A stretch of DNA of 19,400 nt, taken from contig CAUZSH010000037.1 in assembly GCA_963582935.1 (NCBI GenBank), positions 1-19,400 on the forward strand, given 5' to 3'. A model generated the notes under the pieces. That model made no database searches. It had not been told where the DNA came from and saw nothing but the letters and a program-made list of their open reading frames with translations. Both the position numbers and the translations under genes were made by a program. How positions within the stretch are numbered: position 1 is the stretch's first letter; the number at the start of each line of letters is the position of its first letter. Source of the DNA: CAUZSH01 sp963582935. Its GTDB lineage: Bacteria; Pseudomonadota; Gammaproteobacteria; Francisellales; Francisellaceae. This document shows, one piece after another, positions 8,001 through 14,586 of the stretch.

Positions 8001-8450
8001 ATCCAAAGAAACAACTTCGGAAACTGGAAATATGCTAAACACGTCATAATTTTCTATCGAAATATCTTTTGCACTCACATTATTATCCACCGTTACGACT
8101 ACAGCTCTATCAACCGCAACTGCAAATGTATTAGCAATGTCTATATCACCGTTAATCTCAACAGAAGTAATGCCTACGGTTAAAACCGCATCTTCAGTTT
8201 GTGTAATGGTCAAATTTCCCGTAGTCGCTCCTGTATCAGTATCTGTTACATTTCCTAACGTAAAGCTATTATAACCTGTCCCATCATCCGCCGTTCCATC
8301 ATTTTTCACGGTTAAAGTGTAGCCATAAACATCAACATTATCTCCTGCAGCCGCAGCCCCAACACCAGTATTTCCAGATGCCAAAGCCCATGTCCCAGCA
8401 CCCGTTAAATTTAAATCAGCAGCCGCCGCTAATGCCATGCTCGGTGCCAC
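5082..8450 (-). CDS. Autotransporter (type Va) adhesin-like outer-membrane protein
   Basis: The 1122-codon frame encodes a Gly/Thr/Asn/Ala-rich passenger (about residues 10-770) built of short beta-strand repeats of the type seen in beta-helical autotransporters. Next comes a helical linker of about 60 residues rich in Ala and Ser, and then a beta-barrel of about 263 residues starting near LQGWGQVFGQ (residue 860). The barrel ends in ...AAYRF, the terminal aromatic residue expected for BAM insertion. Rickettsial rOmpB-like surface proteins share this architecture, but cysteine-free low-complexity passengers cannot be assigned a ligand by eye; adhesion is an inference. The frame given starts at a GTG inside the signal peptide. 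The coding sense extends upstream to 8492 (hydrophobic, Ala-rich), where an in-frame TAA is met before any normal start (see 8451-8511). The barrel itself is intact. Confidence 0.85.
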   Translation of the reverse strand: MAPSMALAAAADLNLTGAGTWALASGNTGVGAAAAGDNVDVYGYTLTVKNDGTADDGTGYNSFTLGNVTDTDTGATTGNLTITQTEDAVLTVGITSVEINGDIDIANTFAVAVDRAVVVTVDNNVSAKDISIENYDVFSIFPVSEVVSLDVGGNVTATGNLLVEAKDSLTPEDASLIVTGNLNVTGTSVLKSDTGLGFANLKVGGDATFSTALEMKGGDFGSTTLTLDGTSSAQSVTGAINVSSGSDNYIHVMNAAGVTFNGAITGVSGITVAVSDDNSNSMAIFKKDVTAENITLGNGAGTNTNTVTFDAAEGDFTVNAFIDGTANDTSNVVITGGNKVIAAFNWGMGTPLDNVNIAATGTLEVNTAKTITSAVNFTGDGTVDLIGTASITGAVDNTSGGAGVGTLTSTIATGGTTTFADAIGGTNSLKAVTLKGAGTLTFSNDVAATTISTTAAGTLDFNGDVTGNVSLFVGSTADLVASKNITGTVDGAGTLTLGGGNTVTGTVGAGTPLASITANGTLVTTFNSAVNATTITNSNTAGIVFGDALTVSGAIVNTNPLTLNGTGSIGSISGAGSVTLNGAATIGSSTSSGALAINSANIVSITGTSTGSTLNTVAGSTLNIGGNATFSGIVTNAGRVNLASGVTLTSGGTGIAGAGAYDFEISNGTGSSIDNGDDAINLSTNAVTVTVNETQAQLDSGGSAGAYTIVATTDTTTAVLPVNTLTDTYFYTFAIADNSGDVQVRLTSTTNTMASALTGNGTVAINNAIMGADTSQVVQDTYLAAITAAPTASAVNAIAESYQPAITANTQASVDAILNAASVNSSRIESQTMALRGGSNKYALNQSVTGVATGEASKNLQGWGQVFGQRADQGDRDGQFGYTANTYGIVLGFDTSMVNDSLLGVALTYSRTKVDADNNSDTTINNYQFSFYGQYDITETTFVRGQAGYARGKNDVTSSTLGDANYDSNQFLVQAELGRNFEVMKNLTVTPSIGNNFVHYSADSYTQTAGPVNPDSLNINEITSKVAVSYNHDLGQGSFLQPNAYLGYRYDIIGAKASSTSSVGGSAVFETPGVTPARGTISAGVGVLYTLTDSVDLSANVDYQHKSAFNSYGGSLKAAYRF

Positions 8451-8511
8451 CGCAGCTCCCAGTGCAATCGCACATGCCCCACTTAAAATTACTTAACTTA
8501 AATAAAATCAA
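8451..8511 (-). other. Upstream part of the autotransporter signal peptide, with apparent frameshift
   Basis: Upstream of the GTG at 8450 the same frame encodes ILSGACAIALGAA, the hydrophobic core of a signal peptide that ends in a typical Ala-x-Ala region. The frame closes at TAA 8495-8493 with only GTA and ATT available as starts. In the next frame, a TTG at 8511-8509 begins M-I-L-F-K-L-S-N, a typical positively charged n-region. Removing one T from the TTTT tract at 8486-8489 joins the two into one normal signal peptide. No good Shine-Dalgarno sequence precedes the TTG. Either the gene is off or frameshifted here, or the start is unusual, or the sequence has an error. Confidence 0.5.
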
Positions 8512-8636
8512 AAATATGTCTGTCGTTAGTGAGTTAAGCAGAGGAATTTGAGAGTGCTAGAGCAAATCAAGAAAAATTTGAATTCTTTTGAACTTTCAGT
8601 AAATAGCCATTGAATAGTGGAAGTTATCCTACAACA

Positions 8637-8643
8637 GGGGGGG
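8637..8643. repeat. G7 homopolymer tract between mutL and the autotransporter
   Basis: Seven consecutive G bases (C on the minus strand) stand out in an AT-rich intergenic region. They lie about 125 bases upstream of the autotransporter signal peptide and 48 bases past the mutL stop codon. Runs of this kind can slip during replication. No promoter elements were recognised on either side, so a regulatory effect is only a possibility. Confidence 0.4.
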
Positions 8644-8690
8644 CAAAAACCCATGGGAATTGACTTAAGCGTTAAATATAAGTTTACAGC

Positions 8691-10598
8691 TTACTGTCCA
8701 CGCATAAACATATTGTCCAATTCTTTCATACCAAGCTCCACCCAAGTTGGGCGGCCATGGTTACATTGTTCGCTTCTTTGGGTTTGTTCCATATCACGTA
8801 ACAATACATTCATTTCTTCTATGGTTAGCTCATCATTCGCACGTACGGCTTTGTGACATGCCATTGTGCCGAGTATCTTATTTAAGTAGGCTTCTGAATT
8901 TTTAGAGCTTCCATAAATATGCAATTCATTAAGAATATTTAAAAGAAGACTCTCAATATCACGATTATGTAAATACACAGGAATAGCACGTACAACGATT
9001 GCATCCGTGCCAAGCAAAGAAATATCAAATCCTATTTCCTGCAAAAGGTTTGCATGTTCTTCAGCGACAACAGTTTGATGGCTATCTACATGTACGCTTA
9101 TTGGAATTAATAAATTTTGACTAACAGTTTCATTTTTCTGCCAAGCAAGCTTAATTTTTTCATATAGCACTCGTTCATGTGCTGCATGAATATCAACGAG
9201 GATCAAACCATTTCGACTTTGTGCCAACATAAATACGCCATGCACCTGCGCCAAGGCAAAACCAAGTAAAAAATCATTCTTATTTTCCGTTAACTCTACA
9301 TTTTCTTCATTAGAGATAACAATATCCAACGCTGATTGCTCGCCATAGATATTTTCAGCCGAACCCTCGCGCACAGTTAAGGGTAGAGATCCTGATTCGG
9401 CATTCAACGCATCCAGTGATATGGGTGAAAGTAATGATTTATATAGTTCATGTTGTCGGTTGCCTCCTGCCATGGTTTGCTCAGGGTGATAAGACATACC
9501 GCGTGCATTTGTGGTGTGAGGTGACGTTACTTCGTGAGAAGCCACTGTCTCATCTGAATGAGTTTCATTATTCGCATCTTCGTCCGTTTGCCCATTCGCT
9601 GTCGCGATGGCTCTGTGAATTTTACTGAAAATAAATTGATGCACCAAACGCGAATCTCTAAAACGTACCTCACTTTTTGTCGGATGTACATTCACATCTA
9701 CTTCGGCATAGTCTAGTGAAAAATATAAAACATAGGTCGGGTGTTTTTGATGATGCAACACATCTCGAAAAGCTTGCCGCACTGCATGTGAGATTAATTT
9801 ATCTTTAATCATCCGTCCATTGACATAAAAATATTGGGCGTTTGCTCTATTTGAGGCAACAGCAGGCTTTCCGATCCACCCCCAGATTTTTAACCCTACG
9901 GCTTCTTCTTCCAAATAGATAGATTCAGAAATAAAATCTGGCAGATATAATTGGCTAATGCGTTCAAGTTGTTGCGATTGCTCTAGTGCTTTTTGAAATT
10001 GACGAACCACTTTACCATTATGAATGAGTTTAAAGGCGACCCTAAAATGGCATAAGGCAATTTTTTTGATTAACTCATCAATATGTGCGAATTCGGTTTT
10101 ATCCGTTTTTAAAAATGTCCTTCTGGCTGGTGTATTAAAAAATAGTTCTCGCACTTCAACGGTGGTTCCCAAAGGATGTGAGACTGGGTGCAAGTCCATT
10201 TTTTCTGCATACCGCCCTTCTTGCTTGATTAGCCATGCATACGTTGAGTCTTTTGTTTTAGAACTAATGGACAACTTTGAAACGGACCCAATACTCGCCA
10301 ATGCCTCACCTCGAAACCCCAATGTCGCAATATTGGATAGGTCTTCAAGTTCATAAATCTTACTAGTTGCATGTGCCGATAATGCTAAGGCTAAATCTTC
10401 TTTAACAATACCTGATCCATTATCTTGAATTCTAATCAGCTGTTTACCGCCCTGTTCTAACTCAATCGTAATCTCATCCGCACCTGCATCAAGGCTATTC
10501 TCAAGCAATTCTTTTACAATGGAAACTGGGCGTTCAACGACTTCACCTGCGGCAATTTGATTTGCAAGATCAATAGGAAGTTCTTTAATTCTAGGCAT
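8691..10598 (-). CDS. mutL: DNA mismatch repair protein MutL (endonuclease-type)
   Basis: The 635-residue product couples mismatch recognition by MutS to strand incision. The N-terminal GHKL ATPase is complete: catalytic Glu and Mg-binding Asn in KELLENSLDAG (residues 29-39), DNGSGI (59-64), and TLGFRGEALASI (92-103). After a variable acidic linker, the C-terminal domain has DIHAAHERVLYE (from Asp469), ACHKAVRAN and CNHGRP. These correspond to the metal-binding endonuclease motifs of MutL proteins from bacteria that lack MutH, as in Pseudomonas. The ATG at 10598 gives the usual family start (MPRIKELP, then LANQIAAGEVVERP); a GTG at 10613 would add five residues with no better ribosome site. 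It follows the terminator at 10647-10674, so it must have its own promoter; TATACT at 10642-10647 (minus strand) is a weak candidate -10. Confidence 0.95.
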   Translation of the reverse strand: MPRIKELPIDLANQIAAGEVVERPVSIVKELLENSLDAGADEITIELEQGGKQLIRIQDNGSGIVKEDLALALSAHATSKIYELEDLSNIATLGFRGEALASIGSVSKLSISSKTKDSTYAWLIKQEGRYAEKMDLHPVSHPLGTTVEVRELFFNTPARRTFLKTDKTEFAHIDELIKKIALCHFRVAFKLIHNGKVVRQFQKALEQSQQLERISQLYLPDFISESIYLEEEAVGLKIWGWIGKPAVASNRANAQYFYVNGRMIKDKLISHAVRQAFRDVLHHQKHPTYVLYFSLDYAEVDVNVHPTKSEVRFRDSRLVHQFIFSKIHRAIATANGQTDEDANNETHSDETVASHEVTSPHTTNARGMSYHPEQTMAGGNRQHELYKSLLSPISLDALNAESGSLPLTVREGSAENIYGEQSALDIVISNEENVELTENKNDFLLGFALAQVHGVFMLAQSRNGLILVDIHAAHERVLYEKIKLAWQKNETVSQNLLIPISVHVDSHQTVVAEEHANLLQEIGFDISLLGTDAIVVRAIPVYLHNRDIESLLLNILNELHIYGSSKNSEAYLNKILGTMACHKAVRANDELTIEEMNVLLRDMEQTQRSEQCNHGRPTWVELGMKELDNMFMRGQ

Positions 10599-10646
10599 GG
10601 TCAGAAACCCCACATATTGAGTATCTTAGAGGAATAAATAGAGTAT

Positions 10647-10674
10647 AAAAAAAAACGCATTAAGATAATACGTT
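10647..10674 (-). terminator. Rho-independent terminator of the DUF2147 gene
   Basis: AACGCATTA (10654-10662) and TAATACGTT (10666-10674) form a 9-bp stem with a single G-T wobble and a 3-base loop. On the minus strand a run of about nine T follows (plus-strand A-run 10647-10655, partly in the stem). It is 37 bases after the DUF2147 stop and separates that gene from mutL. Confidence 0.85.
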
Positions 10675-10710
10675 TAATAGATATTTAATGTCTTATATAG
10701 GTGTGTCTAA

Positions 10711-11439
10711 TTACGGCTTAGGAATGTTTGAACAGGTTTTCCAAAGATCTTTATTCGATATTTTGCTATCTGCACCCACATATTTATAGCTTTTAGCACC
10801 TGATGCAATACCACATTCTGCACCATACTTTTGAGCATCTGCGGCATCCACACGATACCAAGTTTGTGTACGATAGAAAAACATAATATAACCACGAACT
10901 TTTAGCTCTTTGCCATTTTCTTCCGTCCACATTTTTAAGGTATAAGTTTTGCCATTCGAAGGATCCATAATTTCACCTTCTTTATAAGTTACACCATCAG
11001 AACCATCCGCGGAACCTGACTTTTCAGCACCCGTAATAATTTGTAACCCCACAACTGGCTTATCCTTCAAGTCACCGGTGCAATGTGTACATAAAAGATC
11101 TGGGATTTGTTTTTCACCATCTACCACATTGACAAATGGAACGAGTATTTTCCCAATGAGTTTTGATTTATCTTTTGGATCATTCATGATTTGAACAATT
11201 GACTGCACCACAGGTTTCCCACCTACTTCGTCATCACTTACCGTCATCCAATATCCTACTGGAGATTGGATGTCAGTCTTTGTCTCTACTTTCGGTGCTG
11301 GAGTTTTAGCCACCACTGTATTTCCTATTGAACTTGTCGTAGGCTGTGATGCTTCTTCCGTTACGCCACTAGCTGAGTTTGCAGCATAGATACTCACTGA
11401 AAGCATCATTGCAGCAGCTAAAATCGTTATCTTTTTCAT
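10711..11439 (-). CDS. Exported DUF2147 family protein
   Basis: The 242-residue product has a signal peptide (MKK, a hydrophobic core, and cleavage near Ala20), then a low-complexity Thr/Pro/Val stretch to about residue 58, then a DUF2147 domain (about 60-196). Family marks are GYW at 62-64, the CTHC pair (Cys117, Cys120) in an L-C-x-x-C-x-G-x-x-K-D-K-P context, DPSNGKTY (159-166), VRGY (181-184) and TQTWYR (191-196). DUF2147 proteins are periplasmic or secreted and their function is unknown. The tail after residue 200 adds two more cysteines (209, 236) and looks lineage-specific. GAGGG lies five bases before the ATG. It has its own terminator and a candidate promoter, so it is probably monocistronic. 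Confidence 0.82.
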   Translation of the reverse strand: MKKITILAAAMMLSVSIYAANSASGVTEEASQPTTSSIGNTVVAKTPAPKVETKTDIQSPVGYWMTVSDDEVGGKPVVQSIVQIMNDPKDKSKLIGKILVPFVNVVDGEKQIPDLLCTHCTGDLKDKPVVGLQIITGAEKSGSADGSDGVTYKEGEIMDPSNGKTYTLKMWTEENGKELKVRGYIMFFYRTQTWYRVDAADAQKYGAECGIASGAKSYKYVGADSKISNKDLWKTCSNIPKP

Positions 11440-11518
11440 AAAAACCCTCTAGTTGTCTATCAAAAAATCATCTTGAGCTTAGATAATATTGATTAAAAAT
11501 CATATACCTGATTCAATC

Positions 11519-11547
11519 CTTATACATAATATATATTACAGATTCAA
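11519..11547 (-). promoter_or_regulatory. Candidate promoter of the DUF2147 gene
   Basis: On the minus strand TTGAAT (11547-11542) and TATAAG (11524-11519) are spaced by 17 bases, which predicts a leader of about 70 bases. The region is very AT-rich, so chance matches are likely. A short GC stem (TGCGAGCGCA, about 11622-11631) on the budA-like side could be a weak terminator. Confidence 0.4.
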
Positions 11548-11633
11548 TAACCTTCATAATAAACAACGATATAATTTATACATTAAGATTAAAGACCAAT
11601 ATAGGGGTATATAAAATTTGCTGCGAGCGCATA

Positions 11634-12413
11634 TTAATTTTGATGGATAACATTCTCTAACTGGTGCAACCCATCTAAAGTAACTTCCTTCTCTTGGCTT
11701 TTAACATCTCCCAATCGTAGATTAAGATTGTATATTGGTTCAATCTCAACTTTCGCTGATTTCACCGTCGCATTAAGCACATGTCCTGTAATTTTATAAT
11801 CTTCACTTAAATAGTGAGTATGGAATCCTGGCACCCCTATTCCAACAATATATTTGGGGGTATAGAACACTACAAAAGTACCTTCTACATTTTTTAAGTT
11901 GAATTTGTGTTGATGTGTTTTCATCCATTTAACTAACGGCGTTTGTGAGTCCATATCACGATCTTCACTACGAGCCAACACCGAAGTAAATTCTCCAGTA
12001 ATTTTGACTGCATACATGATTTGGTTATTCGCTGTTTTCTCCAAAATTAATTTTTGTAAATCTGTAATTGAGATTTCCTTATTTACCCTAAACGACAAAG
12101 ATTTTTTAGGGTTAAAGTTTATTGCCGTCATATAGGACAATCCGTCTTTCTTCTTCATTTTCGAGGCATTTCCATTTGGATCCGCTAAATAAAAGTCACC
12201 ATTAACGGCAATAACTTCACCGATACCAACACCTGCACCCAAACCAAAATCATTATGTTTTTTAACTTCTGAGACACTCGCTTTAACTGAATAATCACCC
12301 CCCATTAAGGCCGTAATTGTGCCATATTGATATTCCGTAGCTTGCCCTGCATACGCTAATCCAGCAGCAGAAAACACCGCTGCCATTATGAGTATTTTAG
12401 ATAGGTTTTTCAT
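11634..12413 (-). CDS. Acetolactate-decarboxylase-like protein with a signal peptide
   Basis: The 259-residue product matches the alpha-acetolactate decarboxylase family (BudA/AldC), which converts 2-acetolactate to acetoin with a bound zinc. Family features run in order: TEYQYGTITALMGGDY (26-41), the HNDFGLG stretch (53-59), a GE (Glu66) before VNGDFY, the Arg148 region, and PGFHTHYLSEDYKITGHVLN (195-214). That last block carries the three zinc histidines, His198, His200 and His211. A C-terminal Glu253 may match the family's last catalytic Glu. Residues 1-22 form a clear Sec signal peptide (basic start, hydrophobic core, LAYA). The usual enzyme is cytoplasmic in enterics, though the Bacillus brevis enzyme is secreted. 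It starts 43 bases after bioD on the same strand with GAGG upstream, so it is probably the last gene of the bio transcript. No acetolactate synthase gene is nearby and its true substrate is open. Confidence 0.8.
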   Translation of the reverse strand: MKNLSKILIMAAVFSAAGLAYAGQATEYQYGTITALMGGDYSVKASVSEVKKHNDFGLGAGVGIGEVIAVNGDFYLADPNGNASKMKKKDGLSYMTAINFNPKKSLSFRVNKEISITDLQKLILEKTANNQIMYAVKITGEFTSVLARSEDRDMDSQTPLVKWMKTHQHKFNLKNVEGTFVVFYTPKYIVGIGVPGFHTHYLSEDYKITGHVLNATVKSAKVEIEPIYNLNLRLGDVKSQEKEVTLDGLHQLENVIHQN

Positions 12414-12456
12414 TTATCCTCTTAATATTTATCGTGATTCTACTTAATTTAAAAAA

Positions 12457-13155
12457 TTAACACACTCTTGTATCTTTATCTAGAGAAAGTTCCGATAGTG
12501 GCAACAAATTTATACTCGAACCCTCATCACAAAATCCAACCTTGCCCAAATAAGGAATGTCTATTCTCGGTATTAAGGTTTCGATATTTTCATGTTGAAC
12601 ATTACTCTCTGGCTCTACACAGTTTGCAATCCACCCAACACAATTCACGCCTGAGTTTTTTAGTGCTTCCGCACTCAACAAAGCATGATTAATACATCCT
12701 AACTTAATGCCCACAACCAGCACCACATCCCAGTCATTATGAACCACTAAATCTGATAACGATTCTTCATCATTTAAAGGCACATACCAGCCACCAGCCC
12801 CTTCAATCAAGCAAATATCATACTCTGTCTTTCTTAACACTGTAGAAATTTGATGCGATATTTGCTCAACCGACAAGCTTCTTCCTTCATGACTTGCAGC
12901 GATATGGGGTGCAATCGCCTCCTTATAGCAAAAAGGGTTCACCTCACTGTAAGGCAACTTAACCGAGGCTGCAGCTTGCAAGGCAACGGCATCTTCATTC
13001 TTTAATTCACCATCCATTTCACAAGCACCTGCAGCAATGGGCTTTAGTCCTATTGTTCGCAAGTCCTGATCGTTTAACAAACATAAAATCAAAGATGACA
13101 CATAGGTTTTACCCACTTCGGTATCCGTGCCTGTTATAAAAATATTTCGCTTCAT
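12457..13155 (-). CDS. bioD: Dethiobiotin synthetase BioD
   Basis: The 232-residue enzyme makes dethiobiotin from 7,8-diaminopelargonate, CO2 and ATP. The P-loop GTDTEVGKT is at residues 9-17, followed by KPIAAG (38-43), where the Lys is the substrate and phosphate contact, and EGAGGWYVPL in the middle, the switch-like motif of BioD. The VVGIKLGCINHALLSAEAL segment is also typical. Length is close to the usual 225-240. The ATG overlaps the bioC stop by one base (TAATG), which implies translational coupling. The ribosome site is weak (GTGGG), consistent with coupling. Confidence 0.95.
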   Translation of the reverse strand: MKRNIFITGTDTEVGKTYVSSLILCLLNDQDLRTIGLKPIAAGACEMDGELKNEDAVALQAAASVKLPYSEVNPFCYKEAIAPHIAASHEGRSLSVEQISHQISTVLRKTEYDICLIEGAGGWYVPLNDEESLSDLVVHNDWDVVLVVGIKLGCINHALLSAEALKNSGVNCVGWIANCVEPESNVQHENIETLIPRIDIPYLGKVGFCDEGSSINLLPLSELSLDKDTRVC

Positions 13156-13904
13156 TAATCACCCACTTTTTGCGCACTAAAAAAACCGATTTCATAGGTT
13201 AATGTATATGTTTTATCTTTTTCTTCTTGGATAAGTCGCCTAAGTTTTGCAAACTGGCTTGGCACACTTCTCTGTATTACTTTATTTGCGCCTGTTAATT
13301 TAATGGATCGTAAACGCTCAGATTCACTTTGGTAATCCAAAACATAACGCTCACTATCTACCATCACATTTTTAAAACCGTCATTTTGTAGTATCTTGTA
13401 CATTTCATTCACGGTGAAAAAATCATTCATCTGCCAATTATCTTGCAATTCAATAAAAGTACCCGCTATGGGCAATGTAAAAATAATTTGACCATTTGGG
13501 TTTAAATGCTCAAAACAGGTTTGTAAAAACAAGGGCAGATTTGCACTCCACTGAAGAGACATATTTGCAAAAATAAGATCGTATTTGCACTGTGAATCAG
13601 GCAACCAATTATCAAAATTTGCACAAATATAGCGCACTGCCTCACGATTGAAATTTGTTCTGGCTTGTTGCAACATTAAGACTGAAATATCAACGGCATC
13701 AAGCTCTTTTGGGATTACTGCTCCAAACAACGCCTGAGTCGTTCTCCCTGTGCCACACCCTAAATCCAAAACCCTCTCAAACTCAATATTCTGATTAATA
13801 AACTCGTCAATCAACTTCAAACCTGTTGAAACCTGTACAGGAGTATGGTCATCATAGGTTTTATATGCTTTATCAAAAGAAGATAATTTAACGGCTTCAC
13901 TCAC
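13155..13904 (-). CDS. bioC: Malonyl-ACP O-methyltransferase BioC
   Basis: The 249-residue SAM-dependent methyltransferase is predicted to methylate the free carboxyl of malonyl-ACP, so that fatty acid synthesis can elongate it to pimeloyl-ACP methyl ester. Motif I is VLDLGCGTGRTT (45-56), followed by an acidic end to the next strand and FANMSLQW, the family's N-x-x-x-Q-W signature. The GTG start at 13904 lies inside the end of bioH (8-base overlap) and has a near-perfect AGGAGG seven bases upstream. The BioC call rests on these motifs together with its place between bioH and bioD. Confidence 0.92.
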   Translation of the reverse strand: MSEAVKLSSFDKAYKTYDDHTPVQVSTGLKLIDEFINQNIEFERVLDLGCGTGRTTQALFGAVIPKELDAVDISVLMLQQARTNFNREAVRYICANFDNWLPDSQCKYDLIFANMSLQWSANLPLFLQTCFEHLNPNGQIIFTLPIAGTFIELQDNWQMNDFFTVNEMYKILQNDGFKNVMVDSERYVLDYQSESERLRSIKLTGANKVIQRSVPSQFAKLRRLIQEEKDKTYTLTYEIGFFSAQKVGD

Positions 13905-14586
13905 AGCCTTGCCTCCTTAAATGTTTTACTGTTTCTGCCTCATGTGACAAAAACGGTACATGCCCTGCCCCTTCTATGGTGGTCACGTTGCCACCAAGTG
14001 CTTCTAGTTGATGCACCGTATTTTGAGGCAATATGGCATCATGATCGCCAATAAGATAGGTTATCTTATCTTGATATTTTGATGCAATTTCTCGTAAATC
14101 TTGACCAAATAAGTAATGTAAATAAAACAATCCAGAAATATTTTCTTGGCCTATCAAGCAATGCATTTCAAGAAGATTTCTAACTTGACCGTTTCTTATT
14201 GGGTAGGCAATTTGCTTTAAAAAAGTCGGCTTCAAAAAGGCTTTATTGGTTAAATAATTTTCAATAAATGATTTTTTAAATGCTTCTGAGACGCCGCGCC
14301 AATCCTCTATTCTAGAAAAATAAGGGGTTGAGCCAAGCATGATTAAACGTCGGTATTTGTTTGGATATAAGGACAAAATCTCCAACGCAAATAAACCTGA
14401 TAAAGACCACGCGACCACAATAGATTGATCTGGTATCTTCCCAGCTAAATATTCTATCACATCCATTTCAGTACTTACATTCTGTGGTAATCCAATACAC
14501 TCAGCTGATTCAAATTTTTGAAAAATCGACTCAAAAATATTCGCATCAAAGCCCCAGCCTGGTAAAAATACATAATGATCACTCAC
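13897..14586 (-). CDS. bioH: Pimeloyl-ACP methyl ester esterase BioH
   Basis: This alpha/beta hydrolase removes the methyl group placed by BioC, ending pimeloyl-ACP synthesis. PGWGFDANIF near the start is the BioH-type oxyanion region. The nucleophile elbow is VVAWSLSGL (Ser61 counting from this start), acid Asp183 is in GDHDAILP, and the base His209 is in GAGHVPFLSH. A STPYFSRIEDW segment matches the equivalent BioH stretch. The elbow reads A-W-S-L-S-G rather than the usual G-W-S-L-G-G. I chose the GTG at 14586, which overlaps the bioF stop as GTGA and has GGA upstream. A start at 14700 would add 38 residues, inside bioF, that look unlike BioH. The product is 229 residues versus 256 in E. 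coli. BioG and similar esterases were considered, but the cap and catalytic layout fit BioH better. Confidence 0.87.
   Translation of the reverse strand: MSDHYVFLPGWGFDANIFESIFQKFESAECIGLPQNVSTEMDVIEYLAGKIPDQSIVVAWSLSGLFALEILSLYPNKYRRLIMLGSTPYFSRIEDWRGVSEAFKKSFIENYLTNKAFLKPTFLKQIAYPIRNGQVRNLLEMHCLIGQENISGLFYLHYLFGQDLREIASKYQDKITYLIGDHDAILPQNTVHQLEALGGNVTTIEGAGHVPFLSHEAETVKHLRRQGCE

Noticed and set aside
5082..8450. CRISPR-like or long DNA tandem repeats in the autotransporter gene
   Set aside because: The repetition is at the level of short protein motifs; no regular identical DNA repeats with constant spacing were seen.
10599..10613. Five-codon GTG-started extension of MutL
   Set aside because: The ATG at 10598 matches the family N-terminus; the GTG offers no better ribosome site.
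12414..12456. Terminator between bioD and the budA-like gene
   Set aside because: Only a 7-bp all-A/T stem (near 12446) is present, with no GC core and no T-run after it.
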